Positions 12,443 through 25,822 of a DNA stretch of 64,000 nucleotides are shown piece by piece. The translations under genes and the position numbers were made by a program. Under the pieces are notes generated by a model that was given only the letters and a program-made list of their open reading frames with translations, was not told where the DNA came from and did not search any database. The stretch's first letter is position 1; every line of letters starts with the position of its first letter. Origin of the DNA: Chrysomallon squamiferum (lineage: Eukaryota; Mollusca; Gastropoda; Neomphalida; Peltospiridae); NCBI GenBank assembly GCA_012295275.1, contig CM022676.1:16277207-16341206 (forward strand). The letters run 5' to 3'.

Positions 12443-12710
12443 CTGAAATCAATTCAAAAAACGATCAAAACAGAAACTATAATTCTTGATACAAATATGT
12501 TCATACAAAATCGACCATACAGTTTTTACAAGAAAGTTGGATCACATACATACGAGTGTACACATTCATTCATACTTATACATAGCAACCTTAAAGGGGA
12601 TGGTGATAATATGACTTCTTTTCAAAATATATTTTCTATTGTGAAAATCTATGCCAAAATAAAAATACAAAATTGAAGGAAGAACATGCAACCGAACCTC
12701 TCAGCAAATT

Positions 12711-12715
<5 letters not shown>

Positions 12716-12792
<77 letters not shown>
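12716..12792. repeat. (GA)n tract, delta-beta intron
   Basis: Pure GA repeat of about 75 bp between exons B5 and A4. Confidence 0.95.
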
Positions 12793-12795
<3 letters not shown>

Positions 12796-12996
12796 TCTAA
12801 AGTCACGTGACACTATATCGTAAAACTTAGAATGTTAAAGATACAGGAGATACTTTTCACATAACTGGCTCTTCGCTTTTACATTTTACATTTAGTGCTA
12901 AATATTTTGTTCCTAGTTTAAGTAGACCATAAAATAATACTAAAAGAAACAATAGAGTTGAAAAATACAATAACTCAATTAACAAAAGTAACATAC

Positions 12997-13172
12997 TGTG
13001 TCGTAAACAGCTGATTCCCAAATCCTGTTTATGACTGCAGTTTGTTTTACCCCAGTCATAGAAAGAACAGTGATTCACTGCATTTTCATCTATAATACAG
13101 TTAACGTCATCAACCCACACTGGTCCTGTTCCTTCTCCAAAGTGAGCATTCTTATACGTATTTGCGTTGAAT
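12997..13172 (-). CDS. SRCR domain 4 (delta type), second-half exon B5
   Basis: 176-nt exon encoding FNANTYKNAHFGEGTGPVWV, then VNC, NHC, TNC and ISC cysteines, ending at GTATGT in phase 1. It is about as close to B2 as any pair in the array. The following intron holds a (GA)n tract at 12.72-12.79 kb. Confidence 0.92.
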
Positions 13173-13371
13173 CTAGTATATACAAAACACAAACTGAGTT
13201 GTCTAATCTTCGTTAGTACAAATATTGATCGAACTGGAATAAAAGTGTAAATTAAAATGCAGATCGTAATTTCCAATTTTAATTTACTTTGTATGTCGGA
13301 AATTTAAATGTGCTGATGTTTTCTTATTATTTATAAATTAAACAGTTTAACTGAAGATAAAACATTCTTAC

Positions 13372-13516
13372 TGACTGAATCCTAAAAGTGTACAGATAAA
13401 GCCTGCGTCTTTGTCGTCAAATTTTTCACCACAGACAGTTCCCCATGTATCGTTAAGTTTGATCTCAACTCGACCCTGTGTTGGAATATCTCCACCATTG
13501 ACTAGTCTGATAGACA
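13372..13516 (-). CDS. SRCR domain 4 (delta type), first-half exon A5
   Basis: 145-nt exon encoding SIRLVNGGDIPTQGRVEIKL, then GTVCGEKFDDKDAGFICTLLGFS. The donor is GTAAGA in phase 2. It is nearly identical to A2, defining the delta class. A long composite ATT/ACT tract (13.66-13.87 kb) lies in the upstream intron. Confidence 0.92.
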
Positions 13517-13649
13517 CTGAAATAAAGGATAACACATTTCACTTTAGTATTCACAAATTGACACAAAGTATTGGTTATACAGACCCCAGGATTAGTTTTC
13601 TTATTTTTCCGATACAAAAAATGTATGCGTCGTTCATTATTTTTCATAT

Positions 13650-13657
13650 TTTATTAC

Positions 13658-13702
<45 letters not shown>

Positions 13703-13829
13703 TACTATTACTACTAATACTGGTGCTGTTATTAGTACTACTATTATTATTAGTATTATTAGTATTAGTATTATTATTGTTACTATTACTACTACTAGCG
13801 GTGTTGTTATTAGTACTATTATGATTATG

Positions 13830-13872
<43 letters not shown>
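13650..13872. repeat. Composite ATT/ACT tract
   Basis: ATT runs at both ends around mixed ACT/AGT triplets, in the gamma-delta intron. Confidence 0.9.
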
Positions 13873-13873
<1 letters not shown>

Positions 13874-14304
13874 AGTGATAAAACTAATACGAACTGGAAC
13901 CTCAGCAATAGCAACAACAGAAGAGGAAGTAATCTTTTTAAAAACAATTAATTGATAAACCTGTACAAATGATAACTATGTTAAACGAGTAAAACGATTT
14001 TTGTTGATTTTTCGATTTCAGAGATTTCGGTAATTTAACATTAAATTCATTAGTGAAGTTAAGCATTGAAGCTGAGTTAATGGAAACTTGAATGAAAATT
14101 ATTTCCTGAGTAATTTATTATCTTTTGAAAAGCAAAATATAATGTAGCACGAACATTATATATAAAAAATTTGTTTTTGATTCTTGTTATTATGTATTTG
14201 GTATATTTCCAATAAGTTTTCATAATGTATCGACTAACTCAAATTCTCAGTATTAACACAAAGAAACACAAACGTACCAAATTTTACACTTCTATGTAAC
14301 CAAC

Positions 14305-14480
14305 CTTGACAACGTATTCCAACATCGTGAGAGTGTCTATGGTTATTGTTTCCCCAACCAGGAGAACTACACTGCTCAACAGATGTTTCATTTCCTTCAC
14401 ACTCAAGTCTATCTAACCATACTTGACCTTTACCTTCTCCAAAGTATGGTGGATAATTTGTGAAAGTCTTTGCTCCGTCT
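14305..14480 (-). CDS. SRCR domain 3 (gamma type), second-half exon B6, missing the partner cysteine
   Basis: 176-nt exon starting DGAKTFTNYPPYFGEGKGQV with LEC, EQC and IRC cysteines. Where all other B exons have a cysteine before S/G-H (NNCSH, HNCGH) it reads NNHRH, so the seventh SRCR cysteine is a histidine. The donor is GTTGGT in phase 1; this gives the family length. It is the most diverged B exon. The intron between A6 and B6 contains an (AGT)n tract and a decayed exon. Confidence 0.87.
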
Positions 14481-15076
14481 CTGAAATGTATATCAGGTAA
14501 ATCATGATACATTGCTGATCATCTATTAAAGTAAGCATATTAACAAAATTAAATTTCCATAATTTATATTTTAGAGTCTTTGTTACAGAATGAAGATTGG
14601 CGGAATCTATCTTATTAACTTATTTTATTAGAGTGGTATTTATTTAACGCAAAATAATGAGAACTGAAATATGTATTCTTGTCTGTGAGAAGTTCACTAA
14701 GTATTTTTCTGTTTCAGTTTGATACCCTCTGAAGCGATAAAGAGAATAATGGAAAGTGTATCCTCTTTTATAATCTTAAAAAAAGCCAAAGGTTTTAAAG
14801 CTAACCTCTTAAGTAGCACGAAACATCTCCTGTAATCATTTTCTTTATTAATTAAAAAGGCGTTTTCCATTACGGTTTAGACTAGAATCAGAGACACAAA
14901 ATAAAAAAGTAATACAGTATAAACTAGTTTTGATGACTGCAGTAACTGGAAATATCAAGCACGGTGAAAGTGTGATAACTGTATTTTTGAACGACGAGAA
15001 TTTGCATTAAAAGCTTGTCATTATCTTAAACCAACCGGTAAGTTGATAGAAAAATGTTAACAGTTTTTCAGTACCA

Positions 15077-15205
15077 TCGACTTCGGACACAACATGTCAT
15101 CACTGAACAGAGAACAGTAGCATCTCTTGTGTCAAAACGTTCATCACAGATTATTAGAAATATCAACAGTTATATAGTAACACACACCTCCGACACTGAT
15201 CAAAT
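15077..15205 (-). pseudogene. Decayed SRCR first-half exon (relic)
   Basis: Sequence inside the A6-B6 intron resembles an alpha/gamma A exon. One reading frame retains ICDERFDTRDATVLCSVM, and a fragment near 15.19 kb matches the start of A exons. The middle (around the GRVEI region) is gone, the donor is lost and the frame does not continue. It is therefore a leftover of another SRCR domain copy. Bounds are approximate. Confidence 0.65.
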
Positions 15206-15214
15206 GGCTGATTA

Positions 15215-15355
15215 GTATAGTAGTAGTAGTAGTAATAGTAGTAGTAGTAGTAGTAGTAGTAATAGTAGTAGCAGTAGTAGAATTAGTAGCCCCAGTAGAG
15301 TAGTAGTAGTAATAGTAGTAGTATTTGTAGTAGTACTAGTAGTAGCAGCAGTAGT
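15215..15355. repeat. (AGT)n tract
   Basis: Imperfect AGT triplets next to the decayed SRCR exon at 15.1 kb. Confidence 0.9.
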
Positions 15356-15409
15356 ATTCAATAATACGTTCGTAAAACAGAATATTGCACAAACGATGTT
15401 TTCTTTTAC

Positions 15410-15554
15410 CGACTAAATCCCATCATTGTACACAGAACTCCAGCATCTTTTGTGTCAAAACTACTGCTAGAAATTGTTCCCCACGTCCCGTTTACTTGAA
15501 TCTCAACTCGACCTTGTGTTGGTATTCCTCTTCCATTCACTAATCGTACTGGTA
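15410..15554 (-). CDS. SRCR domain 3 (gamma type), first-half exon A6, missing a core cysteine
   Basis: 145-nt exon beginning PVRLVNGRGIPTQGRVEIQ, with normal acceptor, donor and phase. The cysteine expected in the GT-V/I-C motif is a serine (GTISSSSFDTK), while the second cysteine (VLCTMMGF) is kept. Its partner exon B6 lacks the matching cysteine. Apart from this the exon is intact and open, so it is more likely a diverged domain than a pseudogene. Confidence 0.9.
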
Positions 15555-16172
15555 CTGAAATAATAACAGGTTATATCTGATCTGTAAATAAGAATAGTAT
15601 GATTTGTTTAAAAAAGTAAAAAGCAGACATAACAACAAACAAACATGCATATACTCACATATTAATTTTTCCCTCTAAAGAAAATTATGTAACAGATATT
15701 CGATAATAAAAGTACATTTGAGTAAGATAAAGATGTCGCTTTATTTCTAGTATTGCTATGAACATGTTTCTAATATTAATGTACTAAAAGATTAAAATAT
15801 ATACAGATACACCCGTGCACAGACATATAACTTTTTAACTTATTAATTTATAAACCTTATAAATCTTCAAACACCGTCACATCAAAAAAACAACAACAGT
15901 AAAATAAATACAAAAAAATGTTTATCGCAGCATAGAAAACATAATAAAAGTATTTTCTAACCGGCTATCTAAAACCAAGTGTGCACATTCTATAATAATT
16001 TTCAGATATGACAATTTCACAGTTAAAAGGTACCGAACATGCTAAAATTATAGCGGGCTACTTCGTTTCGTACAGACTGATCCTCTAGTAAATATTATCG
16101 ACACATAAAAATAGTAAAAGGACATCTTTTCTTAATTAAATAAATAATACTGTCATATGAAAAATAATTAAA

Positions 16173-16207
<35 letters not shown>

Positions 16208-16539
16208 TGTAATAATCATAATAATAAAATGATGTATCACTGTTTAAAGAATTGCTAAGAAGCGCTTTCAAATGGGACCTACACTCTTATCATTTGTATG
16301 CACATATATTAGTAAAACAAATTTACACAACAATCAAACCCGTCATATTGTCTTATTCTGATACGAAACACAACCTCATCACACACGGATAACGCATCAA
16401 TTAAAATAATAAACGCGACAACCTCATTAACAAAATCCATCAGATTTCCTTTTTACATCTCCTAGATTGGTCACTCTTAGTCTGTTCACCAAATGTTTTG
16501 TTATCATTAATTTTACTAATTCTACATGTCACTACTTAC

Positions 16540-16715
16540 AGCGATTCAAACAGCTGATTCCCACGTCTTGAATATGACTACAGTTGTTGTCACCCCAAGT
16601 AAAGAATGAACAATAGTCTACATGTTCTTCATCTCCCTTACAGTCGAGTCCATCAAGCCAAATAGGTCCACTGCCTTGTCCAAACTGAGATGCTGGATAT
16701 AATTTTGCTTCAAAA
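16540..16715 (-). CDS. SRCR domain 2 (beta type), second-half exon B7
   Basis: 176-nt exon encoding FEAKLYPASQFGQGSGPIWL, then LDC, DYC, NNC and ISC cysteines, ending at GTAAGT in phase 1. An (ACT)n(AAT)n tract begins about 12 nt upstream of its acceptor, at the same place as the AAT tracts upstream of B4 and B1. The following intron (15.55-16.54 kb) shows only A+T-rich sequence and a short AAT tract near 16.18 kb. Confidence 0.92.
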
Positions 16716-16728
16716 CTGTAAACAATGT

Positions 16729-16732
<4 letters not shown>

Positions 16733-16803
<71 letters not shown>
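16733..16803. repeat. (ACT)n(AAT)n tract beside exon B7 acceptor
   Basis: Same composite order as the tract at 8.87 kb. Confidence 0.9.
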
Positions 16804-16804
<1 letters not shown>

Positions 16805-17197
16805 TACACAATAGAAGAGTAAACCTTAGTTTAAAGCAATAATTTATAATCAGATTATTTTTTATATATTTTAGATTTTACTTTTTAAAAAATAATTTAT
16901 AAATATTTATATTTCACAATTCATATGTTGTTGAATCTGTATTTTTTCATCACTAATTTATTAATAGAACATTTAATAATTTTAGGGTTAAAATATTTTC
17001 CTAACTTTGTATTACAATAATCAATGACAATGTGTAGTAATATAATTTCCAGTACCACAAACAGACCTAAAATAATATTAATAATAAAATAACTGTGTAC
17101 ATGTCGCTGTATCGAAACCTATAACAACATAAAATATGTCTTGAAGATATAACTTACTAGATATAAATACAAAATATTTACGAAAATATTCATTTAC

Positions 17198-17342
17198 CGA
17201 CTAAAGCCCAACATGTAACAGATGACAGAAGCATCTCTGTCGTCAAATGCATTATCACAGACAGTTCCCCATGTCCCGTTGTTTTCTACTTCAAGTCTGC
17301 CTCGTGTTGCAATACCTCCTCCATTGACCAATCGAACAGAAA
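17198..17342 (-). CDS. SRCR domain 2 (beta type), first-half exon A7
   Basis: 145-nt exon encoding [19 protein letters not shown] through GTVC and [12 protein letters not shown] acceptor and phase-2 donor match the other A exons. It is nearly identical to A4 and A1, which defines the beta class. A (CA)n tract and the long (GA)n tract at 17.67-17.79 kb lie in the intron upstream of it. Confidence 0.92.
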
Positions 17343-17665
17343 CTGAAGTCAGTTGAAGAAACGATCAAAACACAAAATCTATTTTTTATGCAAATATCTT
17401 GATACAAATCCACCATCCACTGTTTACAAGAAAAAATTTCCACATACATACGAGTGTAAGTTTGTCTCTGAGTGCGTGTGTGTGTGTGTGTGGTTATGTA
17501 TGTATGTGTGTACACATACTTATACATAGCAAACGGAAATAAAATTTATTTTTTCTAGTAACTAAGTAATAAAAAGAAGAAAAAAAATTACAAATAATAA
17601 TAATAGTAATAATAATAATAATAGTAATAATATTTCAAGGGATAGCATGCAATCGAATCGTTTAG

Positions 17666-17786
<121 letters not shown>

Positions 17787-18534
17787 AGAGATTTTGATCT
17801 TGACTTTTTGACCTGCTCAACCGTCGTTGCTTTCAGAAAGAAGACTTGTGTTTTAAATTATTAAACAGTACGATTATTATTATTTTTATTATAATTATGT
17901 TCTTTCTGATGTTTATTTTCAATAACTCGCCACGTTTACTTCTTCTTGAGAAAATCGATTCAGCAATATCGATTAATATTCTTGTAAATATATTTGTAAT
18001 TTGAATTTTGGGAATTGTTTCTTCTGAAGACTTCATACATGTACATTCGTCCCCCCACCGACATTGTTTTGCGATTTATATGCTAGTCAACAAGAATAGT
18101 CTGTAAACTTTCAGTAATGAATTTCCTCTGTTATCACCGTGGTAATGGTTTATGTTTACTGCTGCTGCCTATAATAAGTCTTACATGAATAACAAATAAT
18201 CAAACAGTCAGTCAAGGAAACGAATAAACAAACAAGAAGGAAGGAAACAATCAAACAAGTAAAGTAATTAATAAATACAAAACTTTTGCATCATTACTAT
18301 ATCTCATTTGAATTTAGATTATTTTATACCTAGCTTTTTAGTTAACGATTGTACACAATCCTGATATTATTTTCGATGTTTGAGTTATTACTAAAGGCAA
18401 ATAAAGATAGATACACACTTCAGTACAACACCATTAAACATACCAATGATGATTTTGATGCCAAGAAGTTAAAACATATACGGATAAACAGTGAAACAAA
18501 ATAAAATAAAATAAAAAGTCAGGTGTAAACTGAC

Positions 18535-18704
18535 ATTGACAGGTGATTCCAGCATCCTCTGAGTGACCACAGTTGTGTTTTCCCCAGCCAGGAAATGAAC
18601 AATTTTCAACACTGTCTTCATCTCCATCACATCTCAGATCATCAACCCATATTTTTCCAGTGCCTCGTCCAAAGTGAGCACTTTCATATGACTTGGCATT
18701 TAAA
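18535..18704 (-). CDS. SRCR domain 1 (alpha type), second-half exon B8
   Basis: 170-nt exon starting in phase 2 with [20 protein letters not shown] and carrying the last four cysteines (LRC, ENC, HNC, ITC). The phase-1 exit requires the GTCAGT donor rather than the nearby GTTTAC; the paralogous exon B3 uses the same site. The next intron (17.34-18.53 kb) contains sequence related to the intron after alpha in the 3' cassette, followed directly by the (GA)n tract that normally sits after delta, suggesting loss of a delta domain here. Confidence 0.9.
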
Positions 18705-18979
18705 CTGAAATAAAATAAATAATATGTATAGTAAAATGAACATTATACAACATAATTTGCAAAAGTCTTGAACAGATCTCATTTTAGTCTAAGAGTTTTC
18801 AGAAAAAAGTAACTGCTTTCTAAGTGATTCGAACAATGTTTAATACAAGAATGCGTTGATAATGAAACGATAGTTTAAATATCCTCAGTGAAATGCGATT
18901 CTGCATCATCATTACAGCTATCTTTTGTTGTTTCTTTTCCTTCTTGTTCTTGTTCTTGTTCTTGTTCTTCTTCTTCTTC

Positions 18980-19031
<52 letters not shown>

Positions 19032-19461
19032 ATGAGTAATAAAATGAATAAAATGTAGAGAAAATAAATATTATGGAACATTCTTTGGAAAAGTGTTCAA
19101 CAGACGTGCATTTAGTTCTAAGGTTTTCGGAAGAATATACTTATTTTCAAAATTATTTCAAAACAAATTTAATAGACAATGTTTGATACAATAATACCAT
19201 TAATATACTGTAAATATAATCAACATCATTACATACATTTACTATTACTACGTCTACAACTGCAACTACTATAATGATCATTATTCGTTACAAAAATATT
19301 TGAAATGTTTCAGAGGAAATTCGCGAATAATGTATTTGAAGAATAATTTATTATCTTGTGGTTGTGAGTAAAGTTAAATCTACTACGTCTGTAATAAAAC
19401 TTATTTATTTTACTTCATTAAATAACAAAAGTATATAAATAAACATATAATAAAAAATTAC

Positions 19462-19606
19462 CGACTAAATCCTAACATGTGACATAAAACAGAGGCATCT
19501 TTCTCATCAAAACCATCATCACAGATTGTTCCCCACGTCCCGTTTACTTGAATCTCAACTCGACCTTGTGTTGGTATTCCTCGTCCATTCACTAACCGTA
19601 CTCGTA
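19462..19606 (-). CDS. SRCR domain 1 (alpha type), first-half exon A8
   Basis: 145-nt exon between an AG acceptor and a phase-2 donor. It encodes the first half of an SRCR domain beginning RVRLVNGRGIPTQGRVEIQ and containing the GTIC and VLCHMLGF cysteines. It is the most 5' SRCR exon in the window and the one to which either signal exon can splice in phase. The intron to B8 holds a composite TTC/ATT tract at 18.95-19.03 kb. Confidence 0.9.
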
Positions 19607-19827
19607 CTGAAATAATAATACATTCCTACATCATCGGTCAATTATAATAGTACAGTTTCTTCAGAAGTAAAACAGTATATACAGAAACATCACAATTTTC
19701 ATTTACAAAGATATTTGTTAAAGTTTAATACGCATACCATAATATCGTTGGCGTTGTTATAGATACCAGCAATGAATATTTTTGTCATTGACAAAACATT
19801 TAATATTATTTATTTTAATGAAAACAA

Positions 19828-19895
<68 letters not shown>

Positions 19896-20607
19896 AATAC
19901 TGAAAGTTTTCAATATGAACCGACACAGCCGTGGTTAATATATAATTAATGAAATAATAATTCACACCGATGCGTTTTTTTTCCTTTTTCCAAAAATATT
20001 TAATTTCTTCCACCACTGGATACATCTTTACGTGTAAGTTCTGTGCTTAAAATACATATGTGTTTTTTTCTCAATATTTTAATTGAGCAAATCCAAAGTG
20101 AGAATAGAAAATAGTGATAAAGCTATTTACTTTTCAGAATTAACAATCTGTTTTCATTATTGTAATACTGTACATATTTGGCAATTGTTATGGTGAATAG
20201 CATCAGATAATTCAACTATATAATAGCATTAATTTTATAATTCATGTTTCTAAGGTTTATGTTTGGCTTTGTTAGTTTTTGAATGAACATAGTATAAATC
20301 GTTTGAAGTGATGATTCATTTTCTTTTTAAATTAATTCTTTTTTACTTTCAAATATAATGAGAATGCAAAGTAGTGACTTCAGTGACAAGCGATCTCCGT
20401 TTAATCAGCTGGAATCAAACAGTTCAAACTTTTCAGTGACTCCGGATCAGTTTGAGCCTGGAAACGTAAACAGGTCTTAACTTTAAATAAAATCAAAAAT
20501 CAAACAAAAAATCATAAAGTCGAATTTTAATCACTGATAAAAACAGCGCATGATCACAGACCACATAACGTTTTATTTTTTAAATAATGGCGGAAATAGC
20601 ACACACA

Positions 20608-20642
<35 letters not shown>

Positions 20643-23600
20643 GCACGCATACGCATATATATATATACATACATATACATTATTTGTCAACATGAAAACT
20701 TGTCCATGCTTGTATTTAAGTGCGTATATTCGTATTAATATTTTGATGTTTTTATATTAAGTATCTATGTATGTTCCTAAGTAAATATGCATGCTTATGC
20801 TTACATATGTGTGAATGTGAGCAGTGTCTATATGGGTGCCAACAGTAATTATTAAATACAAATATTAAAGTGTGAAATAACAAAATATAGCTAATGAGTC
20901 ATTTTAATACTTGATGTTGTTTTGAAATAGTTTTACCTACACATACCTTGCAGAAATCTGTTACAGGTTAATTACTTTAATCATAGCATCATCCATTAAG
21001 CCGACCTAAACTTCTTAACTGAAAATTGTAGCTGATATCAAAGGTTCTGAAGGAAGGAAATAGCAGTCACAAATAAATAAAAGTAAACATTATCGAACAT
21101 CACACTTGCGAACAAAATAAAGAATGATAAAATAACTGAAATTAGTAATAATAATATTTAAACTAGAATCTTTTCTTTGCATAATTCGTCACTTTATAAC
21201 GATTGTTAACACAAACTCTGCTTTCGCATGTGTACGACCCGCAAATTTAAATTAACAGGGTGAATTAATTATGCTAATTAAATAAATACATGAATCAGTA
21301 CTTACAAAAATCGCTTATATCTAGCTATATCTGTCGATTGTCTTTTTTTTTCGTTTTTTTACAGTAAAATTGATTATTTAATGTTTTCTTTCTCAGTTCA
21401 CCTATTTACGTTCATTGATGAAGATATTTTACTTACGCAACCACATACAAAAGTCTGCCTGTAATACATTCCGAGTGCTATCTACTGTTTACTTTAATTT
21501 AGATGCTGATTCCTTTCTTTATGCACATAATATATTGACTGACGCAGTTTAATTGTGTAACGGGAAGCTAACTGAATCCAGCTGTGCACATTGTAGGATT
21601 ATTCTAGATGTAACTATCTGACAATTCATAACCGTGTATAAAATATTTATTGTATGGAGTGTTTATCGCAGCCTATACAAATAATAAAAGTATTTACTAA
21701 CGAGACAGCCAACTGAGTCCATCTGTGCACGTTCTAGGATAATGTTTAGATGTGACTGACAATCAACAAAAAGGTGGACACTCAAACATTAAATACGTTA
21801 AAATGTACAGACTGTTCGTCCATGGTAAACACATATTGGCGTACACTTGTGAAAATGGTCACGTTCGTACTTTGCGGATTCGATGATTCTACGCATACAT
21901 ACGATTATTGTAGATTAATCTTAATTACTTTGCAGCTACCTTTTATCATATTCTATGTGCCAAAGAGTTTATCACACGTAAAGAAAATTTTAAAATGTTG
22001 GTTTCTTCTTTTCAGATGTGTCCATGTATATTTAATGGTGCTTGAACGGTACTTCTGTAACCAGTATAGCAAGTGTGTGTTAGTTTGTTATGTCGCTCAG
22101 ACTAAGATAGCCTGTCGGTTCTGCAGAGGGGTATACACGGGTATTGTTTACGATGATGTGAAAAATTCACTGTTAATACAATAGAAACGTTCTCACAGAA
22201 AACAGTTATATTGATGTGAAAGTTACTTTAAAATGTTCTGTCGTCTGTGATCTGTTTGCATTTTAATAACTCGTTTTTTCTCAATATAAAGATGAATTTT
22301 GTAACAAATGAATGTTTCTTATTTAGCATTACTAATTCATTACTGCTACCGCAACATCTAGATGTATGCCAGCAGTTTATTACAAAGTTTTTGCTGTGAT
22401 GTACTTCAACGAACACTGTCACAAATAAACTAAGTTACAGAGCACAGAGTGGCAAATCATAATTAACAGGAATGTATCCTTCCACTGAAGCCAGATAAAA
22501 GAAAATTACAGCCTATGACAAACATTATAAAATGGAGATAATGGAGAAAATACAAACGTGACGGAGGGTCAAAAAGGCCTAATTAAAAAAAAAAAAAAAG
22601 TCGAAAACGTTCTAATAACAACGACAACAACAATAATAATATCTATGACCTATCATAAACTTTTCATGCATTAGATAAATAAACAGTAAAAAAGTACGAA
22701 ATCATTTATTTATCAATTATTTCCGAAATACAACTGAACTTACAGAAAACAAAATAAACCAAATTAAATTGTTAGGAAACCTATTTAAAATATACAGTCA
22801 TTCAACTTAAAACTTATTTAAATACTGAATTGTAAACAAAGAATCAAAATAATTATGTTCATATAAATTTTAAATTATATATATCAAACATGCAGCTTAC
22901 ACAGTTAAACACACAGATTGCACTGCATGATTACCATATCAAGACAAATGAGAATGAAATATTACAAAATCTCAGAGGCAAACTCTTATTACTTATGATC
23001 AAAGTCTCAGTGATTCTCCACAGAGACCTCCGAGTAGATAAAAAAAGTAGTCAGGGTTTGTGCCTGCACCCGTTTGTCTCGCCAAAGCGTTTGTCTGTTC
23101 TTGTTGTTGTGTAGAATTTTTGTTATACTCTCCCAAAAAAGAAACGCAAACTGGTTGATTTCTTAGATAACTACTGTAAACTGACAAACTATGAATATAA
23201 TGACATTTGGTGACTGAAACGTATAGCTTTTGTTACAGTCGCCAAAAAGCAGGTAATACGGTATAAAGGCTATGATCGTGTTTATTAACGAAAACGTCCC
23301 TGGATCCAAATCGCGATACACATAAAACTTAGATACGAGGGTTACAAAATTACAACGAAACTGTTTCATCCAGATCTTCTCACTGATTAACTAGATATCG
23401 GGGATTGAAAACTTGCAGGCATGCTCCATTTGTGGCAAAAATGACAAAATTCGAGGGCTAATAATATAAAGCAAACATTTTAAAATTTCATCAAATATAC
23501 ATCAAATTGTATCTGTGATTTTTTTCTTGACGCTGTTTAAACTATTATTCCGTTCACAATCTTCATTTAAGAACATCATTTTATGTTTCGCTGATTCCGT

Positions 23601-25500
23601 AATTTGAAGAAAATGAAGAATAATACAAAGAAATTCCAGAACTGTTATTCTCAGAACAGTGCTACGATTTGCTCTTCTAAACAAATATAATAGTGGAATG
23701 AATATTATATTTATTCGATAATTTACTATATGTATATGATTTTATTATTATTATTATTATTCAATATTTCACGCTTAATAACTATAAACATAAACAAAAT
23801 AATATGTCCTAAATGAAACAAGTAAATAAATCTAAAGATATAGAAAGAAAACTAAACAGATTAATGTGTCTCTATCAAACCCAACTACTTTGATTTAGAT
23901 CCCGATTCCTATGTTTATATTCATAACATGTTGATCAAGTTTAATCTTGTAATCAAACAGCTAAATGAATCCAAATATGCATATTGTAGGATTATTTTAG
24001 ATACAACTGTTTCACAATTCACAAAGGGACAGATAGAGAACATTAAAAAGTGTTAGTTGCATCGATTGTTTGTCGCAGTCTAAATAAATAATAGCTAAGT
24101 TAATTCAACTGTCCGCATGGTTGACAATTAAGTAAAGTGTAGCCAGACATTAAGTGTATTAAAATGTATCGACTGTTCGTCTATGCTAAACACACAATAG
24201 TCGTATATACTTGTGTAACACATTTTTGAATGTTCGTTTGTAAGTGAATAAAATAGGGACTTATGATAATATTAGTTATTTTCTTATTTTCATGTGGAAA
24301 TTGGTTCGTTTCGTATTTTAAGATATTGATGATTCTGTATAGGAAACACGACCAAATTGCGACAGTTTTTACCATTTTAACTTTTAATTCAAATACAAAT
24401 CGGAAAACAAGCCCTCATTGTTGTCCAAAACAATATTTCAATATTTAACATAATTACTAATATCTGAAATATCCTGATTTGTTATAGTCTTTCGGTTATT
24501 GTTGGTTTAAGATAGATTCTCAAACTACCCCGATCTGTGGCAGGTTATCTCGCCCTTTGGGGCAGCAAAGGATAAAAAACAAGATAAATGCTCTGAAATA
24601 AGAAAATAAGTTATACGTATTTTTCTTAATTTCTAAATATCACTTTTATTTATTTATTTATTTGTATATCTATTTATGTATCTAATGTTTTATTTATTTA
24701 TTCATTCATTTACATATTTTATTTTCCTTTATTTTATTTTATTTTTCCCCACTTACAAAGGTAAACAAATAATAATAAAATAAAATATAATAAAATAATA
24801 TATAGATACACTCAGACGGAAATAAATGTAAAAGATAAAGGCCTGAGCAACGTTTGGTCAGTTTTGAGACAGCCTGAAATAATGTATTATACGTAAAATA
24901 AATACACTCAAATAAGTAAACAACAAGAAAGTACAACCAAGGCCAGACTTACAGCCTGTAATAAGTCAAAAGTTGATGATTTGTAGTTGGAAATTTCTTC
25001 TTATTTTGTTCAGCAAGCTGGAAGGCCATTTTTCTTAGCATCTTATGACTGAATAGGCCACGTTGTGAGTGTATATTCACATAGTTTCCCCTCCCTATGC
25101 CTCTGTGATAATTTACCCATGCATTACACTTTTGTGGAAAAGATTTTAACACTATGACGTCAGCGGCAGATCTGGTTAATCAAAAATAATAAGAACTCAA
25201 AATAAGGAAAGTAACTAATTTCTACACGGGTATTTGTTAGATGTCCTAACCTGACCCATAACAGTAACATCTCAATAACAAGAACACTGATAAAGACAGC
25301 AGCAACAACAACAATACAACAACAACAACAACTACTACTGCTAATACTACTATTACTACTACTACTACTACTGCTACTACTACTACTGCTACTACTACTA
25401 CTACTGCTACTAGACTACTACTAATAATAATACTAACAAGATGAAGAAAAAGAAGCAGGAGGACGAGAAGGAGGAAACAACAACAACAACAACAGCAACA
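19607..25500. other. 5' flank / first intron, proximal part
   Basis: Up to about 22.2 kb this is collinear with 6.2-8.7 kb (offset about 13.5 kb). It contains an (AAT)n tract at 19.83-19.89 kb, a (CA)n tract at 20.6 kb and a copy of the interspersed repeat at 21.95-22.18 kb. A degraded signal-exon copy can be traced near 23.80-23.86 kb by its flanks. From 24.1 to 25.3 kb I see only A+T-rich sequence, then ACT/AAC tracts from 25.3 kb. No exon is supported. Confidence 0.5.
23800..23862 (-). pseudogene. Degraded signal-peptide exon copy
   Basis: Recognised from flanking homology with the intact signal exons (the AATAATATG side and the CTCTATCAAAC side). Start codon and donor are lost, and an internal deletion is present. 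Confidence 0.4.
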
Positions 25501-25786
25501 ACAACAATACAGATAATCAGATACATTTAAATCTTTGAATGTTAACTTCTTCATCTTCTTCCTCTTTCTCAGTTACTATTACACAGGACTGAACAACGTT
25601 TATCAACACACCAGTGAAACATGCGCTATGAAAATTGTGTGAAGCACATTCATACGAAATTGAAATTGTGAGCCGAGACGGAGGTGAAACATATTTCAGA
25701 AAATTAAATAGCAAATCATTGTTCTTAGGTTTCCCTTTGTTTACCGTGAACGTCAAATAATAATATTAATAATAATAGTAGTAGTA

Positions 25787-25822
<36 letters not shown>

